A stretch of 64,000 bases of DNA from contig NZ_CP084506.1 of the NCBI RefSeq assembly GCF_003113495.2, positions 2,294,001-2,358,000 on the forward strand. Reading direction: 5' to 3'. How positions within the stretch are numbered: the stretch's first letter is position 1; every line of letters begins with the position of its first letter. Source of the DNA: Edwardsiella tarda ATCC 15947 = NBRC 105688. Lineage in GTDB: Bacteria; Pseudomonadota; Gammaproteobacteria; Enterobacterales; Enterobacteriaceae. The notes under the pieces were generated by a model. That model made no database searches and had not been told where the DNA came from. It saw only the letters and a list, made by a program, of their open reading frames with translations. Shown here in pieces: positions 1 to 8,963 of this stretch. The position numbers were made by a program, and so were the translations under genes.

Positions 1-782
1 TAGTTAATCAAGGCCGCCTGATAGCCGTCCCCCTCCGGGGCGCGCGGCCCGGCGGTCGCATCTTTCACCACCACCACCTCGAACCCCTGCTCCACCAACT
101 CACGCAGATGCGATTCGATACACAAGTTAGCCGCCATCCCTGCCAGCAGGATCTGCGAGATCCCGCGCTTGCGTAACTGAAGCACCAGATCGTTACTCTC
201 CGGACCGAAGATCTTGTGCGGCGAGGCGATGATGGTCTCACCATCCAGGATATAGGGCTTAAATTGCGGCATGAAATCGGCCCCCGAGTCGTTGAATCCC
301 TCCAGCGTCAACGGCCCCTTACGGTCGAACATATGAGTATTATGCATAAAGTGCTCGCCCGGCCCGCCAAACAACCACTGATGATCGTAGGGATAGTAGT
401 AGTGGGGGGAGACGGCCACCACGATCCCCTGGCGCTTAGCCTGGCGAAACAGCGCCTCCAGATGCGCGACGGTATTATTCTCCGTCACACTCTCCTGCAA
501 CACGGCCCAGCCGACGCCCTGAGGGCTCAGGAAATCGACCTGAGGATCGACGACCACCAGCGCCACCTGGGATTTCTGTAGGTTGACCCCCGGACGCGGC
601 AAGCCATATGCCTTCGGCTCCGCATAGGGATCGGCCTGGCGCTTAGCACCGCTGGCGGCTTGCGCCATCGTCGATCCCACGGCCGCGAGTCCCACTCCGG
701 CGACCGCCAACCTCACCCCTTTCCCCATCGCGGCACGCCGTGTGATAGGCTGTTCCGACTGCGCTGCTGTCTTCTGATTCAT
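1..782 (-). CDS. Exported isochorismatase-family cysteine hydrolase (partial, C-terminus off the left edge)
   Basis: Reading leftward from ATG at 782, the protein opens with a twin-arginine type leader: TRRAAMGKG, then a hydrophobic stretch ending near AQAASG, so export by Tat is likely. The mature part has the isochorismatase/cysteine hydrolase fold markers: an Asp motif (VVVDPQVDFL), a Lys in SPHKIFG and the nucleophile Cys in AANLCIESH, that is an intact D-K-C triad. The substrate is unknown. The family hydrolyses amides or vinyl ethers such as nicotinamide, ureidoacrylate and isochorismate. It lies 61 bp downstream of rclC on the same strand, so co-transcription is likely. The frame is open at base 1, so the stop codon is outside the window. 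The fold is certain; the physiological role is not. Confidence 0.85.
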   Translation of the reverse strand, partial: MNQKTAAQSEQPITRRAAMGKGVRLAVAGVGLAAVGSTMAQAASGAKRQADPYAEPKAYGLPRPGVNLQKSQVALVVVDPQVDFLSPQGVGWAVLQESVTENNTVAHLEALFRQAKRQGIVVAVSPHYYYPYDHQWLFGGPGEHFMHNTHMFDRKGPLTLEGFNDSGADFMPQFKPYILDGETIIASPHKIFGPESNDLVLQLRKRGISQILLAGMAANLCIESHLRELVEQGFEVVVVKDATAGPRAPEGDGYQAALIN

Positions 783-843
783 ACGATTTCCTTGTTGTGA
801 TAAGCCATAATGAACTCACTTGCCCCGCCGTTGGGGCGTTACC

Positions 844-1431
844 TCATGCCGAAGCGCGCAGGTGCGCCTGGCGTGTTCGGGAGGATGCGACGATGCAGTG
901 GGCCGAATGCACCATGGCCACAAAGGCCGCAGCCAGCATGATCACATCCTTCAGCACCAGTCGTCCGGCACCAGAGAGATAGGGGAAGCCGGTATGCGCG
1001 TCGGCGCCATGCACCCAGGTTTCCGGGGTAAAGATCAAGAACGTCAGGGTGACGAAGGGGGTCAGGAAGGCGAGCGTCGCCCCCCAGAAGCCGATGCGGG
1101 GCGAAATATAGTGCGCCAGGATCAATAGGCTAAACAGTACCTCGATCACCCCCAATCCGCTGGAGTAGCCGTAGGTATTGTTGGCCTGATGCCAGGCACG
1201 GTTCGCCTCGATCAGCTCACCTTCGTGATTCATAAACGAGGCATAGTGAGTAGGATCGTTATAGAAGAAGGACATGAACGGGCTATTGGCGACAAAGGGG
1301 ACGATGCTGTCGGCCTCATAGGGGATAAACTTCAACAGACCGATCCAGAGAAAGACTAAGGCGATAGCCAGACGACAAAGCGTGGCGGCGAGCGCCTGTT
1401 GGTGCGCCAGGCGCGAATAGAGTGTCGACAT
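844..1431 (-). CDS. rclC: RclC/YkgB-family inner membrane protein (DUF417)
   Basis: A 195-residue polytopic membrane protein. Segments FLWIGLLKFIPYEADSI, FVANSPFMSFFY, ANNTYGYSSGLGVIEV and GFPYLSGAGRLVLKD closely match E. coli RclC (YkgB), which belongs to the reactive chlorine resistance regulon. About four hydrophobic helices are visible. The start at 1431 is supported by an AAGGAGC ribosome site just upstream. In E. coli the partners are rclA and rclB, with the activator RclR; none of these is visible here. Instead the downstream gene is an exported cysteine hydrolase. The molecular function of RclC is not established; family membership is firm. Confidence 0.88.
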   Translation of the reverse strand: MSTLYSRLAHQQALAATLCRLAIALVFLWIGLLKFIPYEADSIVPFVANSPFMSFFYNDPTHYASFMNHEGELIEANRAWHQANNTYGYSSGLGVIEVLFSLLILAHYISPRIGFWGATLAFLTPFVTLTFLIFTPETWVHGADAHTGFPYLSGAGRLVLKDVIMLAAAFVAMVHSAHCIVASSRTRQAHLRASA

Positions 1432-1591
1432 GAGAAGTGCTCCTTAAGGGGATAAATAAACCTCATCCGTTATACCCAAGGCAGCGATGTAACAACATGT
1501 GACAACGTCTCAGCCTATTGCGGCCGCGTCTCAGAGAGAGTGTGCTGTGATCGTCCCCGCCCTTTTCCCTCCCCCAAGACGAATCACCGGC

Positions 1592-1617
1592 AAAAAAAAA
1601 AGCGGCCCGAAGGCCGC
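1592..1617 (-). terminator. Rho-independent terminator of flgKL
   Basis: On the minus strand, a 6-bp GC stem GCGGCC/GGCCGC with a TTCG loop (stem 1602-1617) is followed by a run of ten T (1592-1601), just past the flgL stop. Textbook intrinsic terminator. Confidence 0.92.
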
Positions 1618-1647
1618 GTCAAAGAGCAAATTCAGTGATGGAGATGC

Positions 1648-2613
1648 TTAGCGCGCCATCTGGAACAGCGACATCCCTTGCATATCGGAGAAGACCTTAT
1701 ACGAGGCCTGTAGCGAGACTTGGCGTAACGCATACTCGGTAGCCGCCTGGGTCCAGTCCACATCCTGCACGTTACTGATGCGCGTCTTATAGGTGATCGC
1801 GTTTTCATCGCCGATCGCATCCAGTGAGTCCAACTCATTCAACTGGGTACCCAGCTCTGCCCGTACCTGCGAGACGTTATTCAGTGAGTTACGCAAGCCA
1901 CGGTTGGCGGAATTCAAGTCATCATCCACCTTCTGCTTGGTGGCGTCATCCGCCCCCGCCAGCGGCGTCTTCAGCGCATCGATCGCCTTCTGCAGGGAGG
2001 CGAAAATATCGCTCTGCACCGAGCCATCCGGCTCCTTGATCGGATTGCTGGAGGCGCTCCGAAACACTTGGTTGCCCGTGTGGCTCACGGTCATGGTACG
2101 CGCCGCATCCACCTGCTGGGTCAATGCCTTATCACCGCCGGAATAAGTGACCTTACTGTCAGCTCCCTTGGTGAATGGCACTTTATCGCTCTTATAACCG
2201 GCAAAGATATAACGCCCGTTACCGTCGGTGCTGTTTGCCAGGTTAATCAGCTGATCGCGCATGCTCTCCAGCTGTGTGGCGATCGCCGCACGGTCGTCGT
2301 CGCTCTTGGTACCGGAGGACATCCCATCGACCAACACCGGCGTGGCGTTCTGCATGACGTTAGTCACCTGTTGCAGCACACTCTCTTCCATCGAGGTACT
2401 CTGGCGGGCATAACCTCGAGCCATACCATACTGCTCATTCATCGACTTGGCCTGATTCAGCCCAACCAGCTGAGAGGCGGCCAGCGGATCGTCCGACGGG
2501 ACGATAACCCTTTTACCGCTATCCATCTGTGCACCGATGCGTTGCCACTCGGACTGCGCATCGAGAACGCCATTCATATTCTGTTGATAGATCATGCTAG
2601 TACTTAAACGCAT
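1648..2613 (-). CDS. flgL: Flagellar hook-filament junction protein FlgL (HAP3)
   Basis: 321 residues, the usual FlgL size (E. coli 317). The N-terminus MRLSTSMIYQQNMNGV is the conserved flagellin-like D0 segment, and the C-terminus (YALRQVSLQASYKVFSDMQGMSLFQMA) pairs with it as the second coiled-coil half. FlgL forms the second junction ring between the hook and the FliC filament and is exported by the flagellar type III system with its chaperone FlgN. It follows flgK with a 14-bp gap, so the two form a unit, driven by the sigma-28 promoter at 4350-4376 and ended by the terminator at 1592-1617. Confidence 0.96.
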   Translation of the reverse strand: MRLSTSMIYQQNMNGVLDAQSEWQRIGAQMDSGKRVIVPSDDPLAASQLVGLNQAKSMNEQYGMARGYARQSTSMEESVLQQVTNVMQNATPVLVDGMSSGTKSDDDRAAIATQLESMRDQLINLANSTDGNGRYIFAGYKSDKVPFTKGADSKVTYSGGDKALTQQVDAARTMTVSHTGNQVFRSASSNPIKEPDGSVQSDIFASLQKAIDALKTPLAGADDATKQKVDDDLNSANRGLRNSLNNVSQVRAELGTQLNELDSLDAIGDENAITYKTRISNVQDVDWTQAATEYALRQVSLQASYKVFSDMQGMSLFQMAR

Positions 2614-2627
2614 GGCGCAGTGCTCCC

Positions 2628-4286
2628 TTATCGAATACTCAGCAACGCATTAAACATCGTCGTGGCCGTCTGAATCACCTGCGAGTTCGCCATGTAATAC
2701 TGCTGAAAACGCACCAGATTGCCATACTCCTCGTCCAGGTTCACCCCAGAGACTGACTGCTGCGCCTTGGTCAACTGCTTCACCACGTTCTCCTGCGCCT
2801 TGTTGTCAACCTTGGAGCTATTGGTCTGGTTACCGACGGTACCCACCAGACCGGCATAGGCGCCGCTCAGCGTCGCCTTACCACCGACCAGCTTTTTATT
2901 TTGCAAATCCAACATCTTTTGCGCGTTGGTATTGTCACCGACCTCATGATCCTTACCCGTGCCAGAGGCCAGGCTAGCCGCAGCGATCTTAGCCGGATCG
3001 CTAATCTTGACATCGAAGCCGCTGACTACGGTGGAGGTAGTACGCAGCTTGAAGCTGTCGTTCTCTGCCGGCGTATCGTTAATCTTGACCTTCAGCCCAT
3101 CGAACTTCAGCACCGTGTCGCTGCCATCCTTCTCTGGGGTCACCGTCTGCTGACTACCATCGGCCAGACGGGTGATGTTCCACTTACCATCCTTAAAGTC
3201 GACGCGGTAATCGGTGGCCTGCACCTTGTCGATGTCCTCGTAGCTGGCCGACAGTGAAGCCTTAGAGGTGTTATTGCCATTGGCCAGGCTTTCCGGTTGC
3301 GCGAAACCGAACAGATCACCGCCCTTCTCGCCGTTGAGATCCACCCCTTCGGCCTGCACCTGATTAAAGGCATGCGCCATGCTCAGCGCAATCTGCCCCA
3401 ACTGGTTGCGGGTGTTATCTAGCGCCTCGCTGCGGAAACGGTAGACGCCCGCCAGGCTGCCGCCACGGATGCGCGCTTCCGGCACTTCGCTCAGACCATT
3501 ACCCCGATCATAAGCCAGTGTGGTACGAGACGGATCACTGCTGGAAGGCACCGCCTTCACACCATAGGCATCACCCCCTTGCACCAGAGAGAGACCACCG
3601 GCAAAGGAGATGTTCATCGCCCCATCCTGCATGCTGATATCGACATCAATGATCTGATTCAGCTCGCTGGCCATCTGGTCGCGTTGATCCAAGAGATCGT
3701 TGGGGGCGGTGCCGCCGCTGGCACCCGTCAGTTCGGAGATGCGGTTATTCAGACTCGCGATCTGCTTGGCATAATCGTTGATCTGCTCGGCGCTATTACT
3801 CACCGTCAGGTTCGTGTTGCTTTCCAGATTACGCAGATAGGCATCGGTGGTCTTAAATTGAGCCGTCAGGCCATTCGCGTTGGAGATCACCGTCTGGCGC
3901 GCGGCAGAGTCGCTCGGATAACTGACCAGGTTCTGCAGATTTTTAAAGAAATTCTGCATGTTGGCAGACAAACTGTTAGTGCTATCCGCCAACAGATCAT
4001 CAATCTGTGAGATCTGTTGATGATAGGTCGCCGTCGTCGCCAATGTACTCTGCCCCTGACGCAGCTGATTCACGATAAACTGGTTATATTCGCGGTTAAT
4101 CCCGCTGACCACCACGCCGTTGCCGATAAAACCGGCCGGGGTGCTGGTGCCATTATTTTCGGCGAAGCTGACGCTCTGGCGATTATAACCGGCAGTGTAT
4201 ACGTGGTTGATGTTATTGCTGGTGACAGCCAGCGCCGTCTGCGCGGCGTTCAATCCGCTCATTGCGTTATTAATTAAGTTGGCCAT
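2628..4286 (-). CDS. flgK: Flagellar hook-associated protein FlgK (HAP1)
   Basis: 552 residues, close to E. coli FlgK (547). The N-terminus has the axial-protein motif ANLINNAMSGLNAAQTAL followed by SNNINHVYTAGYNRQ; the C-terminus (SGVNLDEEYGNLVRFQQYYMANSQVIQ) is the matching D0 helix. The variable central part (about 240-440) is the solvent-exposed domain. FlgK makes the first junction ring on the hook and is a FlgN client. It starts a two-gene unit with flgL that is separated from flgJ by a terminator-like hairpin and a sigma-28 promoter, so it can be expressed as a late gene independently of flgB-J. Confidence 0.96.
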   Translation of the reverse strand: MANLINNAMSGLNAAQTALAVTSNNINHVYTAGYNRQSVSFAENNGTSTPAGFIGNGVVVSGINREYNQFIVNQLRQGQSTLATTATYHQQISQIDDLLADSTNSLSANMQNFFKNLQNLVSYPSDSAARQTVISNANGLTAQFKTTDAYLRNLESNTNLTVSNSAEQINDYAKQIASLNNRISELTGASGGTAPNDLLDQRDQMASELNQIIDVDISMQDGAMNISFAGGLSLVQGGDAYGVKAVPSSSDPSRTTLAYDRGNGLSEVPEARIRGGSLAGVYRFRSEALDNTRNQLGQIALSMAHAFNQVQAEGVDLNGEKGGDLFGFAQPESLANGNNTSKASLSASYEDIDKVQATDYRVDFKDGKWNITRLADGSQQTVTPEKDGSDTVLKFDGLKVKINDTPAENDSFKLRTTSTVVSGFDVKISDPAKIAAASLASGTGKDHEVGDNTNAQKMLDLQNKKLVGGKATLSGAYAGLVGTVGNQTNSSKVDNKAQENVVKQLTKAQQSVSGVNLDEEYGNLVRFQQYYMANSQVIQTATTMFNALLSIR

Positions 4287-4309
4287 GCGGTTTCCTATGC
4301 GCTAAAAAA

Positions 4310-4332
4310 GCCTGCCGCCAGGACCGGCGGGC
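4310..4332 (-). terminator. Hairpin in the flgJ-flgK gap, possible attenuating terminator
   Basis: On the minus strand an imperfect GC-rich hairpin (GCCCGCCGG, loop, GGCGGCAGGC) is followed by six T, just ahead of the flgK start. It lies downstream of the sigma-28 promoter at 4350-4376 and so would sit in the flgK leader; it may be a leaky terminator for flgB-J or a leader structure. The stem contains a bulge. Confidence 0.5.
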
Positions 4333-4349
4333 TTTTACTATTATTTTTT

Positions 4350-4376
4350 GTATCGGCAGGGGGAGAAAAAACTTGA
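4350..4376 (-). promoter_or_regulatory. Sigma-28 (FliA) promoter of flgKL
   Basis: Read leftward: TCAAGTTT at 4376-4369, an 11-bp spacer, then GCCGATAC at 4357-4350. This differs from the FliA consensus TAAAGTTT-N11-GCCGATAA at only two positions. It is about 65 bp upstream of flgK, as expected for a class 3 flagellar promoter. Confidence 0.85.
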
Positions 4377-4466
4377 ATCTTTTTTGTGGCACTCATCCCG
4401 GGTAACCGCCACATTCAGCGCCGGAGACGCGCGCCGCAGCACACGCTCCATGCGGTGAAAAATAAA

Positions 4467-5429
4467 TCAAAACAAGTTGGCCAGATCGTGGGTATAGGCT
4501 TGAACGACCCGCTGGCCAGCCTGTTTGATCTGGCCGATCAGCTGAACCAGCTTATTGGCGTAATGCGGATCGGTCGCGTAACCGGCACGCTGCAAGGCAT
4601 GAGCCGCCTGCTCTGGGGTATCGGCGTTCACCACCGCGGCATAACGTGGATTGTTCGTCAGCAGGCCGATATAGTCGTTGATCGCCTCAAAGTAAGAGCC
4701 ATACACCCGGAAACGGGCACGGGTCTTCACCGCGACCCCATTCTCATACTCGGTGGTCGTCACCTCGGTCGTCGGCCCTTCCCAATTCTTGCCCGCCTTG
4801 ATGCCGAACAGGTTATAGCTGCGTCCGCCGTGCGCCATCGGGATCTCACGCTGCCCCCACCCCGACTCCAATGCGGCCTGTGCCATGATCAGCTGATGCG
4901 GGATCCCGCTCTGCCGACTGGCCAACTGTGCCGGTAGGCTCAGTTGGGCCATAAACTCACCATTGCTGTTAGGCAATGGCAAGGCCGAGCCAGTCTGCGG
5001 AATACGGGGCATGGCGCGGCGCATCACCTGCTCCAATGCCCGTACCGGCATACTGTTGATCGTTTCCCCATCCAGCGCCATCGGCGCGACGCCCACGCTG
5101 TCCGGGATCGCCGACTGGGGATGATGGGCGCCACGCATCTGCTTATACAGCATATCGGCGATCCCCATCCCCTTCCCCGCCGCCATCTCCTGGGCGACCT
5201 GCTGGTCGTACAGCGAGGTATAGAGGCGACTCTGCTCGCTGTCGAGCAGCCCCTCCTGCGGCGTCGCCTGGCGCATGCTCTTCAGCATCATCTGGAGAAA
5301 CATGCCCTCCATCTGACGCGCCGTCTCGCGCAGCGCCTTATCGGAACCACTGGCTGCACTGTATTTCAGCGAGTTAAGCGCCTGCGCATCGTAGGCGGCG
5401 CTGCTAAACGCCAGGCTATCGTCGGCCAT
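4467..5429 (-). CDS. flgJ: Flagellar rod cap / peptidoglycan hydrolase FlgJ
   Basis: 320 residues with the two-domain layout of enterobacterial FlgJ. Residues 1-100 form the rod-capping domain (ETARQMEGMFLQMMLKSMRQA). From about 160 there is a glucosaminidase domain with the catalytic Glu in ALESGWG (near 188) and the NLFGIKAG motif. It works in the periplasm, opening the peptidoglycan while the rod assembles. The start codon overlaps the flgI stop by one base (TAATG), so translation is coupled. It is the last gene of the long flgB-J operon. Confidence 0.96.
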   Translation of the reverse strand: MADDSLAFSSAAYDAQALNSLKYSAASGSDKALRETARQMEGMFLQMMLKSMRQATPQEGLLDSEQSRLYTSLYDQQVAQEMAAGKGMGIADMLYKQMRGAHHPQSAIPDSVGVAPMALDGETINSMPVRALEQVMRRAMPRIPQTGSALPLPNSNGEFMAQLSLPAQLASRQSGIPHQLIMAQAALESGWGQREIPMAHGGRSYNLFGIKAGKNWEGPTTEVTTTEYENGVAVKTRARFRVYGSYFEAINDYIGLLTNNPRYAAVVNADTPEQAAHALQRAGYATDPHYANKLVQLIGQIKQAGQRVVQAYTHDLANLF

Positions 5430-6568
5430 TAGATGATCTCCAACTTGGCGCGCAAGCAGCCTGCGCTCTGCATCGCTTGCAGGATCGACATCAGATCGTT
5501 CGGCGTCGCACCCAAGGCGTTCAACGCACGCACCACACTATTCAGATTGGCGCCTGCCCGAACCTGATGCAGCGAGCCGCCACCCTGATTGACCGAGATC
5601 TGCGTGTTCGGCGTCACCACCGTCTGACCGCCAGCAAACGGCGTATTCGGTTGACTGACGTTCATCTGGCGATCGACCACCACCGACAGGCTTCCCTGAG
5701 CGACGGCGCACGAATCCAGTTCGACGTTGCGGTTCATCACCACCGAGCCGGTACGCGAGTTGATGATCACCTTGGCGTCGAAGGTGCCGACATTAACCTC
5801 GATATTCTGGATGTTCGCCAAGACGCGCACCTGATTGCTACCGCCCTGCGGCACCAGTACCTGCACGGTACGGGCATCCAGCGGCGTGGCGGCCCCCAAG
5901 CCGTTGGCGCGGTTAATCGCATCGCTGATACGCTGCGCCAGAGAGAAGTCCTCGTTGTTCAGCTCCAGGTTAATGACGTTACCGTTGCCGAAGGTGGTCG
6001 GTACCGCGCGTTCGATAGTGGCACCGCCGCTGATACGTCCCCCCGACAACTGATTCACCTGTACGCTGCTGCCGCCGGCCGAAGCCCCGGCCCCACCGAC
6101 CAGCACGTTGCCCTGCGCTAAGGCATACACCTGGTTGTCGACCCCTTTCAGCGGGGTCATCAACAGTGTCCCGCCGCGCAGGCTCTTAGCATTACCCATC
6201 GAGGAGACCACCACATCGATGGCCTGCCCCGGCTTGGCGAAGGGGGGCAGATTGGCGGTGACCATCACCGCCGCCACGTTCTTCAACTGCATGTTGGTGC
6301 CAGCAGGCACGGTGATCCCCAGCTGCGACAACATGTTGTTGAGGCTCTGCGTGGTAAACGGCGTCTGCATGGTCTGGTCGCCGGTACCATCCAGCCCGAC
6401 CACCAGGCCGTAGCCGATCAGGGCGTTATTACGCACGCCCTGGATAGAGGTGAGATCGCGAATACGCTCAGCCCACGCGCCCTGGCTCACCAGCCCGAGC
6501 GCCAGTAACAGGCCGCCGAGCCAAACGCTGGCGCGACGCCAGCGCGGGGATTGTCTAACGTTACCCAT
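5429..6568 (-). CDS. flgI: Flagellar P-ring protein FlgI
   Basis: I place the start at ATG 6568. The reading frame stays open further upstream, but only from 6568 does the protein begin with a Sec signal peptide ([12 protein letters not shown], a hydrophobic core, then QGAWA before [15 protein letters not shown]). This gives 379 residues; E. coli FlgI has 365. The mature sequence carries the conserved [14 protein letters not shown] and [11 protein letters not shown] blocks. FlgI polymerises as the periplasmic bushing in the peptidoglycan layer, assisted by FlgA, encoded divergently at 12010. The gap to flgH is 13 bp; the stop overlaps the flgJ start. Confidence 0.95.
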   Translation of the reverse strand: MGNVRQSPRWRRASVWLGGLLLALGLVSQGAWAERIRDLTSIQGVRNNALIGYGLVVGLDGTGDQTMQTPFTTQSLNNMLSQLGITVPAGTNMQLKNVAAVMVTANLPPFAKPGQAIDVVVSSMGNAKSLRGGTLLMTPLKGVDNQVYALAQGNVLVGGAGASAGGSSVQVNQLSGGRISGGATIERAVPTTFGNGNVINLELNNEDFSLAQRISDAINRANGLGAATPLDARTVQVLVPQGGSNQVRVLANIQNIEVNVGTFDAKVIINSRTGSVVMNRNVELDSCAVAQGSLSVVVDRQMNVSQPNTPFAGGQTVVTPNTQISVNQGGGSLHQVRAGANLNSVVRALNALGATPNDLMSILQAMQSAGCLRAKLEII

Positions 6569-6581
6569 AGCCAAATACCTA

Positions 6582-7268
6582 TTAATAGGGGGAGAGATTG
6601 AGGAAGAAACGCTGCATCCAGCCCATGTTCTGAGCCTCATTGATATAGCCGCTGCCGACATATTCGATGCGAGCATCGGCCACCTGCGTCGATGGCACCG
6701 AGTTATTGCCACTGATGGTGCGCGGATTGACGACGCCGGAGAAGCGGATATATTCGGTGCCTTGGTTGATGGCGATCTGCTTCTCACCGACCACCTTCAG
6801 GTTGCCGTTGGACAGGACATCGGCCACGGTGACGGTGATGGTTCCGCTAAAGGTGTTGTTGGCGTTGGCGCCCCCTTTACCGTTGAACTGGTTCTCGCCG
6901 TTGACCTCCATGTTGGCGCGCGCGTTGCCGAATAACCCTTCCAGATAGCGCGGCACGGTGGCGAAGTCGAACTTCGAGCCGCCATTACGGCTGGCATTCG
7001 CCGAGGAGCTCTTACTGGCGCTGACATTCTCCTGCAATACGATGGTCAGGATGTCACCGATATTACGCGGGCGGCGATCCTCAAACAGCGGCTGATAGCC
7101 GTAGTTCATCGGCTGTACGCCTTGGAAGATGGAGCCATTGGCACGAGGCGGCGTCGCCGGTGCCGGCGTGGCAGTCGTCGGCCCGGTCACCACCTGGTCG
7201 TGGGGAATATAGGCGCAGCCCGACAACGCCAGCGCACATAACAGCGCGATTCCCGAATGTCTTTGCAT
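6582..7268 (-). CDS. flgH: Flagellar L-ring lipoprotein FlgH
   Basis: The chosen ATG at 7268 gives [20 protein letters not shown], a lipoprotein signal peptide with the lipobox LSGC; an in-frame ATG eight codons upstream (7292) would put charged residues ahead of it and is less likely. 228 residues, E. coli 232. Conserved blocks such as [31 protein letters not shown] and [13 protein letters not shown] are present. FlgH forms the outer-membrane L ring around the rod. It lies within flgBCDEFGHIJ. Confidence 0.95.
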   Translation of the reverse strand: MQRHSGIALLCALALSGCAYIPHDQVVTGPTTATPAPATPPRANGSIFQGVQPMNYGYQPLFEDRRPRNIGDILTIVLQENVSASKSSSANASRNGGSKFDFATVPRYLEGLFGNARANMEVNGENQFNGKGGANANNTFSGTITVTVADVLSNGNLKVVGEKQIAINQGTEYIRFSGVVNPRTISGNNSVPSTQVADARIEYVGSGYINEAQNMGWMQRFFLNLSPY

Positions 7269-7358
7269 CGTTTTTCTGCCTTTTTCTGCCATTAACGTCG
7301 ATTTACGCTACCTCTGGCGCTGGCGCACGCCGACCCCACACTCGGGGTCGGCCGCACA

Positions 7359-8141
7359 TTACAGCTGCGTCAGACGCTGAAGCATCTGATCGGAGGTGCT
7401 GATCGCCTTACTGTTGATTTCATAGGCGCGTTGAGTCTGGATCATGTTGACCAGCTCTTCGGCCACGTTGACGTTAGAGGTCTCGACATAGCCCTGGTAC
7501 AACAAACCCGCGCCATTCAGCCCTGGGGTGCTCTCTGTCGGGGCACCGGAGCTGTCGGTCTCTTGGTAGAGGTTCTCACCCACACTCTCCAGACCGGCAT
7601 CGTTAATAAAGGTGCTCAGCGTCAGCTGACCGACCTGCTGCGCCGCCGCCTGTCCCTGTACGGTGACGCTGACGATGCCATCGCGACCGATGGTCATGCT
7701 GGTGGCGTTGGCCGGGATGGTGATCGCCGGAGAGACCTGAAAACCGCTGGCGGTCACCAGTTGGCCGTTCTGGTCAACCTGGAATGAACCATCGCGGGTA
7801 TAGGCCTGGCTGCCGTCTGGCAGGGTGACTTGGAAGAAACCCTGCCCCTTGATCGCCACATCCTTACTATTGTTGGTCTGTGACAGGTTCCCCTGGCTGT
7901 GCAGGCGCTCGGTGGCGACCGGACGAACACCGGTCCCCAGCTGCAAGCCGGAAGGCAGGGTGGTTTGCTCGGAGGACTGGGCGCCCGGCTGACGCAGGGT
8001 CTGATACAGCAGGTCCTCAAACACCGCCCGCTGGCGCTTAAATCCGTTGGTGCTGACGTTGGCCAGGTTGTTGGCGATCACGTCCATGTTGGTTTGCTGG
8101 GCTTCCAGCCCGGTCTTGGCGATGTATAGTGATCGGATCAT
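7359..8141 (-). CDS. flgG: Flagellar distal rod protein FlgG
   Basis: 260 residues, identical in length to E. coli FlgG. The N-terminal rod motif ([20 protein letters not shown], then [16 protein letters not shown]) and C-terminal [24 protein letters not shown] are the two halves of the axial coiled coil. It makes the distal rod that spans the P and L rings. It lies 16 bp downstream of flgF and 90 bp upstream of flgH in the same operon. Confidence 0.96.
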   Translation of the reverse strand: MIRSLYIAKTGLEAQQTNMDVIANNLANVSTNGFKRQRAVFEDLLYQTLRQPGAQSSEQTTLPSGLQLGTGVRPVATERLHSQGNLSQTNNSKDVAIKGQGFFQVTLPDGSQAYTRDGSFQVDQNGQLVTASGFQVSPAITIPANATSMTIGRDGIVSVTVQGQAAAQQVGQLTLSTFINDAGLESVGENLYQETDSSGAPTESTPGLNGAGLLYQGYVETSNVNVAEELVNMIQTQRAYEINSKAISTSDQMLQRLTQL

Positions 8142-8157
8142 GATAACTCCCGCGCTG

Positions 8158-8913
8158 TTAGCTCAGTGATAACAGCTGATTGGCTTTCTGTTCGTTGTCA
8201 TCCACGCTGCGGATGACCTTCATCTGCATCTCAAAACGGCGGGCGTTAGTGATCATGTTCACCATCGCCTCGACCGGTTGGACGTTACTGCCTTCCAACA
8301 CGCCCGGCATCACCTTCAGCGTCGGATCCAGCGGCAACTGGGCGCCGCGCTGTTGCTCGGCCTCCGGCGTCAGATGAAACAGGCCATCATCGCCATGCAC
8401 CACCTCCTGAGCGCTGGCCTTGACCAGCTTCAGACGGCCGATCTGGGTGGTGGCATTCGGCTTATCGCCCGCCCCTAGTGCGGTGATGGTGCCGTCGGCG
8501 GCGATGGTCAACTGCGCCCGATCGGGCACGGCGATCGGGCCGTTGTCGCCCATCACCAGGTGCCCCTGCGCAGTCAGCATCCCCTGCGGGTTAATCTGCA
8601 GGCTACCGTTACGGGTGTAAGCCTCGGAGCCGTCAGGCATCTGCACGGCGAGCCAGCCGTCTTGCTGCAATGCGACGTCTAATGGGCGCTCGGTATAGTC
8701 CAGCTTGCCCATACTCAGATCGTGCATCGGCGTCGAGGCGGTGACCAGGGTACGGGTCTCCAGCGACTCGCCATCGACCGGCACGGCGCGCAACGCCGCC
8801 AGCTGGGCACGGAAGCCTGGCGTGGTGGAGTTGGCCATGTTGTTGGCCGCGATGGCCTGCTGATTCAGCGTCTGGCTGGCAGCCCCCATCGCGGTATAAA
8901 TCGCGTGATCCAT
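8158..8913 (-). CDS. flgF: Flagellar proximal rod protein FlgF
   Basis: 251 residues, as in E. coli. It starts [20 protein letters not shown] and has the rod-protein motif [14 protein letters not shown] near residue 25, with a C-terminal [18 protein letters not shown] helix. Together with FlgB and FlgC it builds the proximal rod. It sits between flgE (50 bp) and flgG (16 bp). Confidence 0.95.
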   Translation of the reverse strand: MDHAIYTAMGAASQTLNQQAIAANNMANSTTPGFRAQLAALRAVPVDGESLETRTLVTASTPMHDLSMGKLDYTERPLDVALQQDGWLAVQMPDGSEAYTRNGSLQINPQGMLTAQGHLVMGDNGPIAVPDRAQLTIAADGTITALGAGDKPNATTQIGRLKLVKASAQEVVHGDDGLFHLTPEAEQQRGAQLPLDPTLKVMPGVLEGSNVQPVEAMVNMITNARRFEMQMKVIRSVDDNEQKANQLLSLS

Positions 8914-8963
8914 TTAACTCGTCTCGTCATGCCGCCCGCGATACGGGCGGTCGTCAAGCGGAA

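Noticed and set aside
5429..6787. Longer FlgI start at 6787
   Set aside because: The extra 73 residues have no signal peptide, overlap flgH, and are not FlgI-like; ATG 6568 gives a proper signal sequence.
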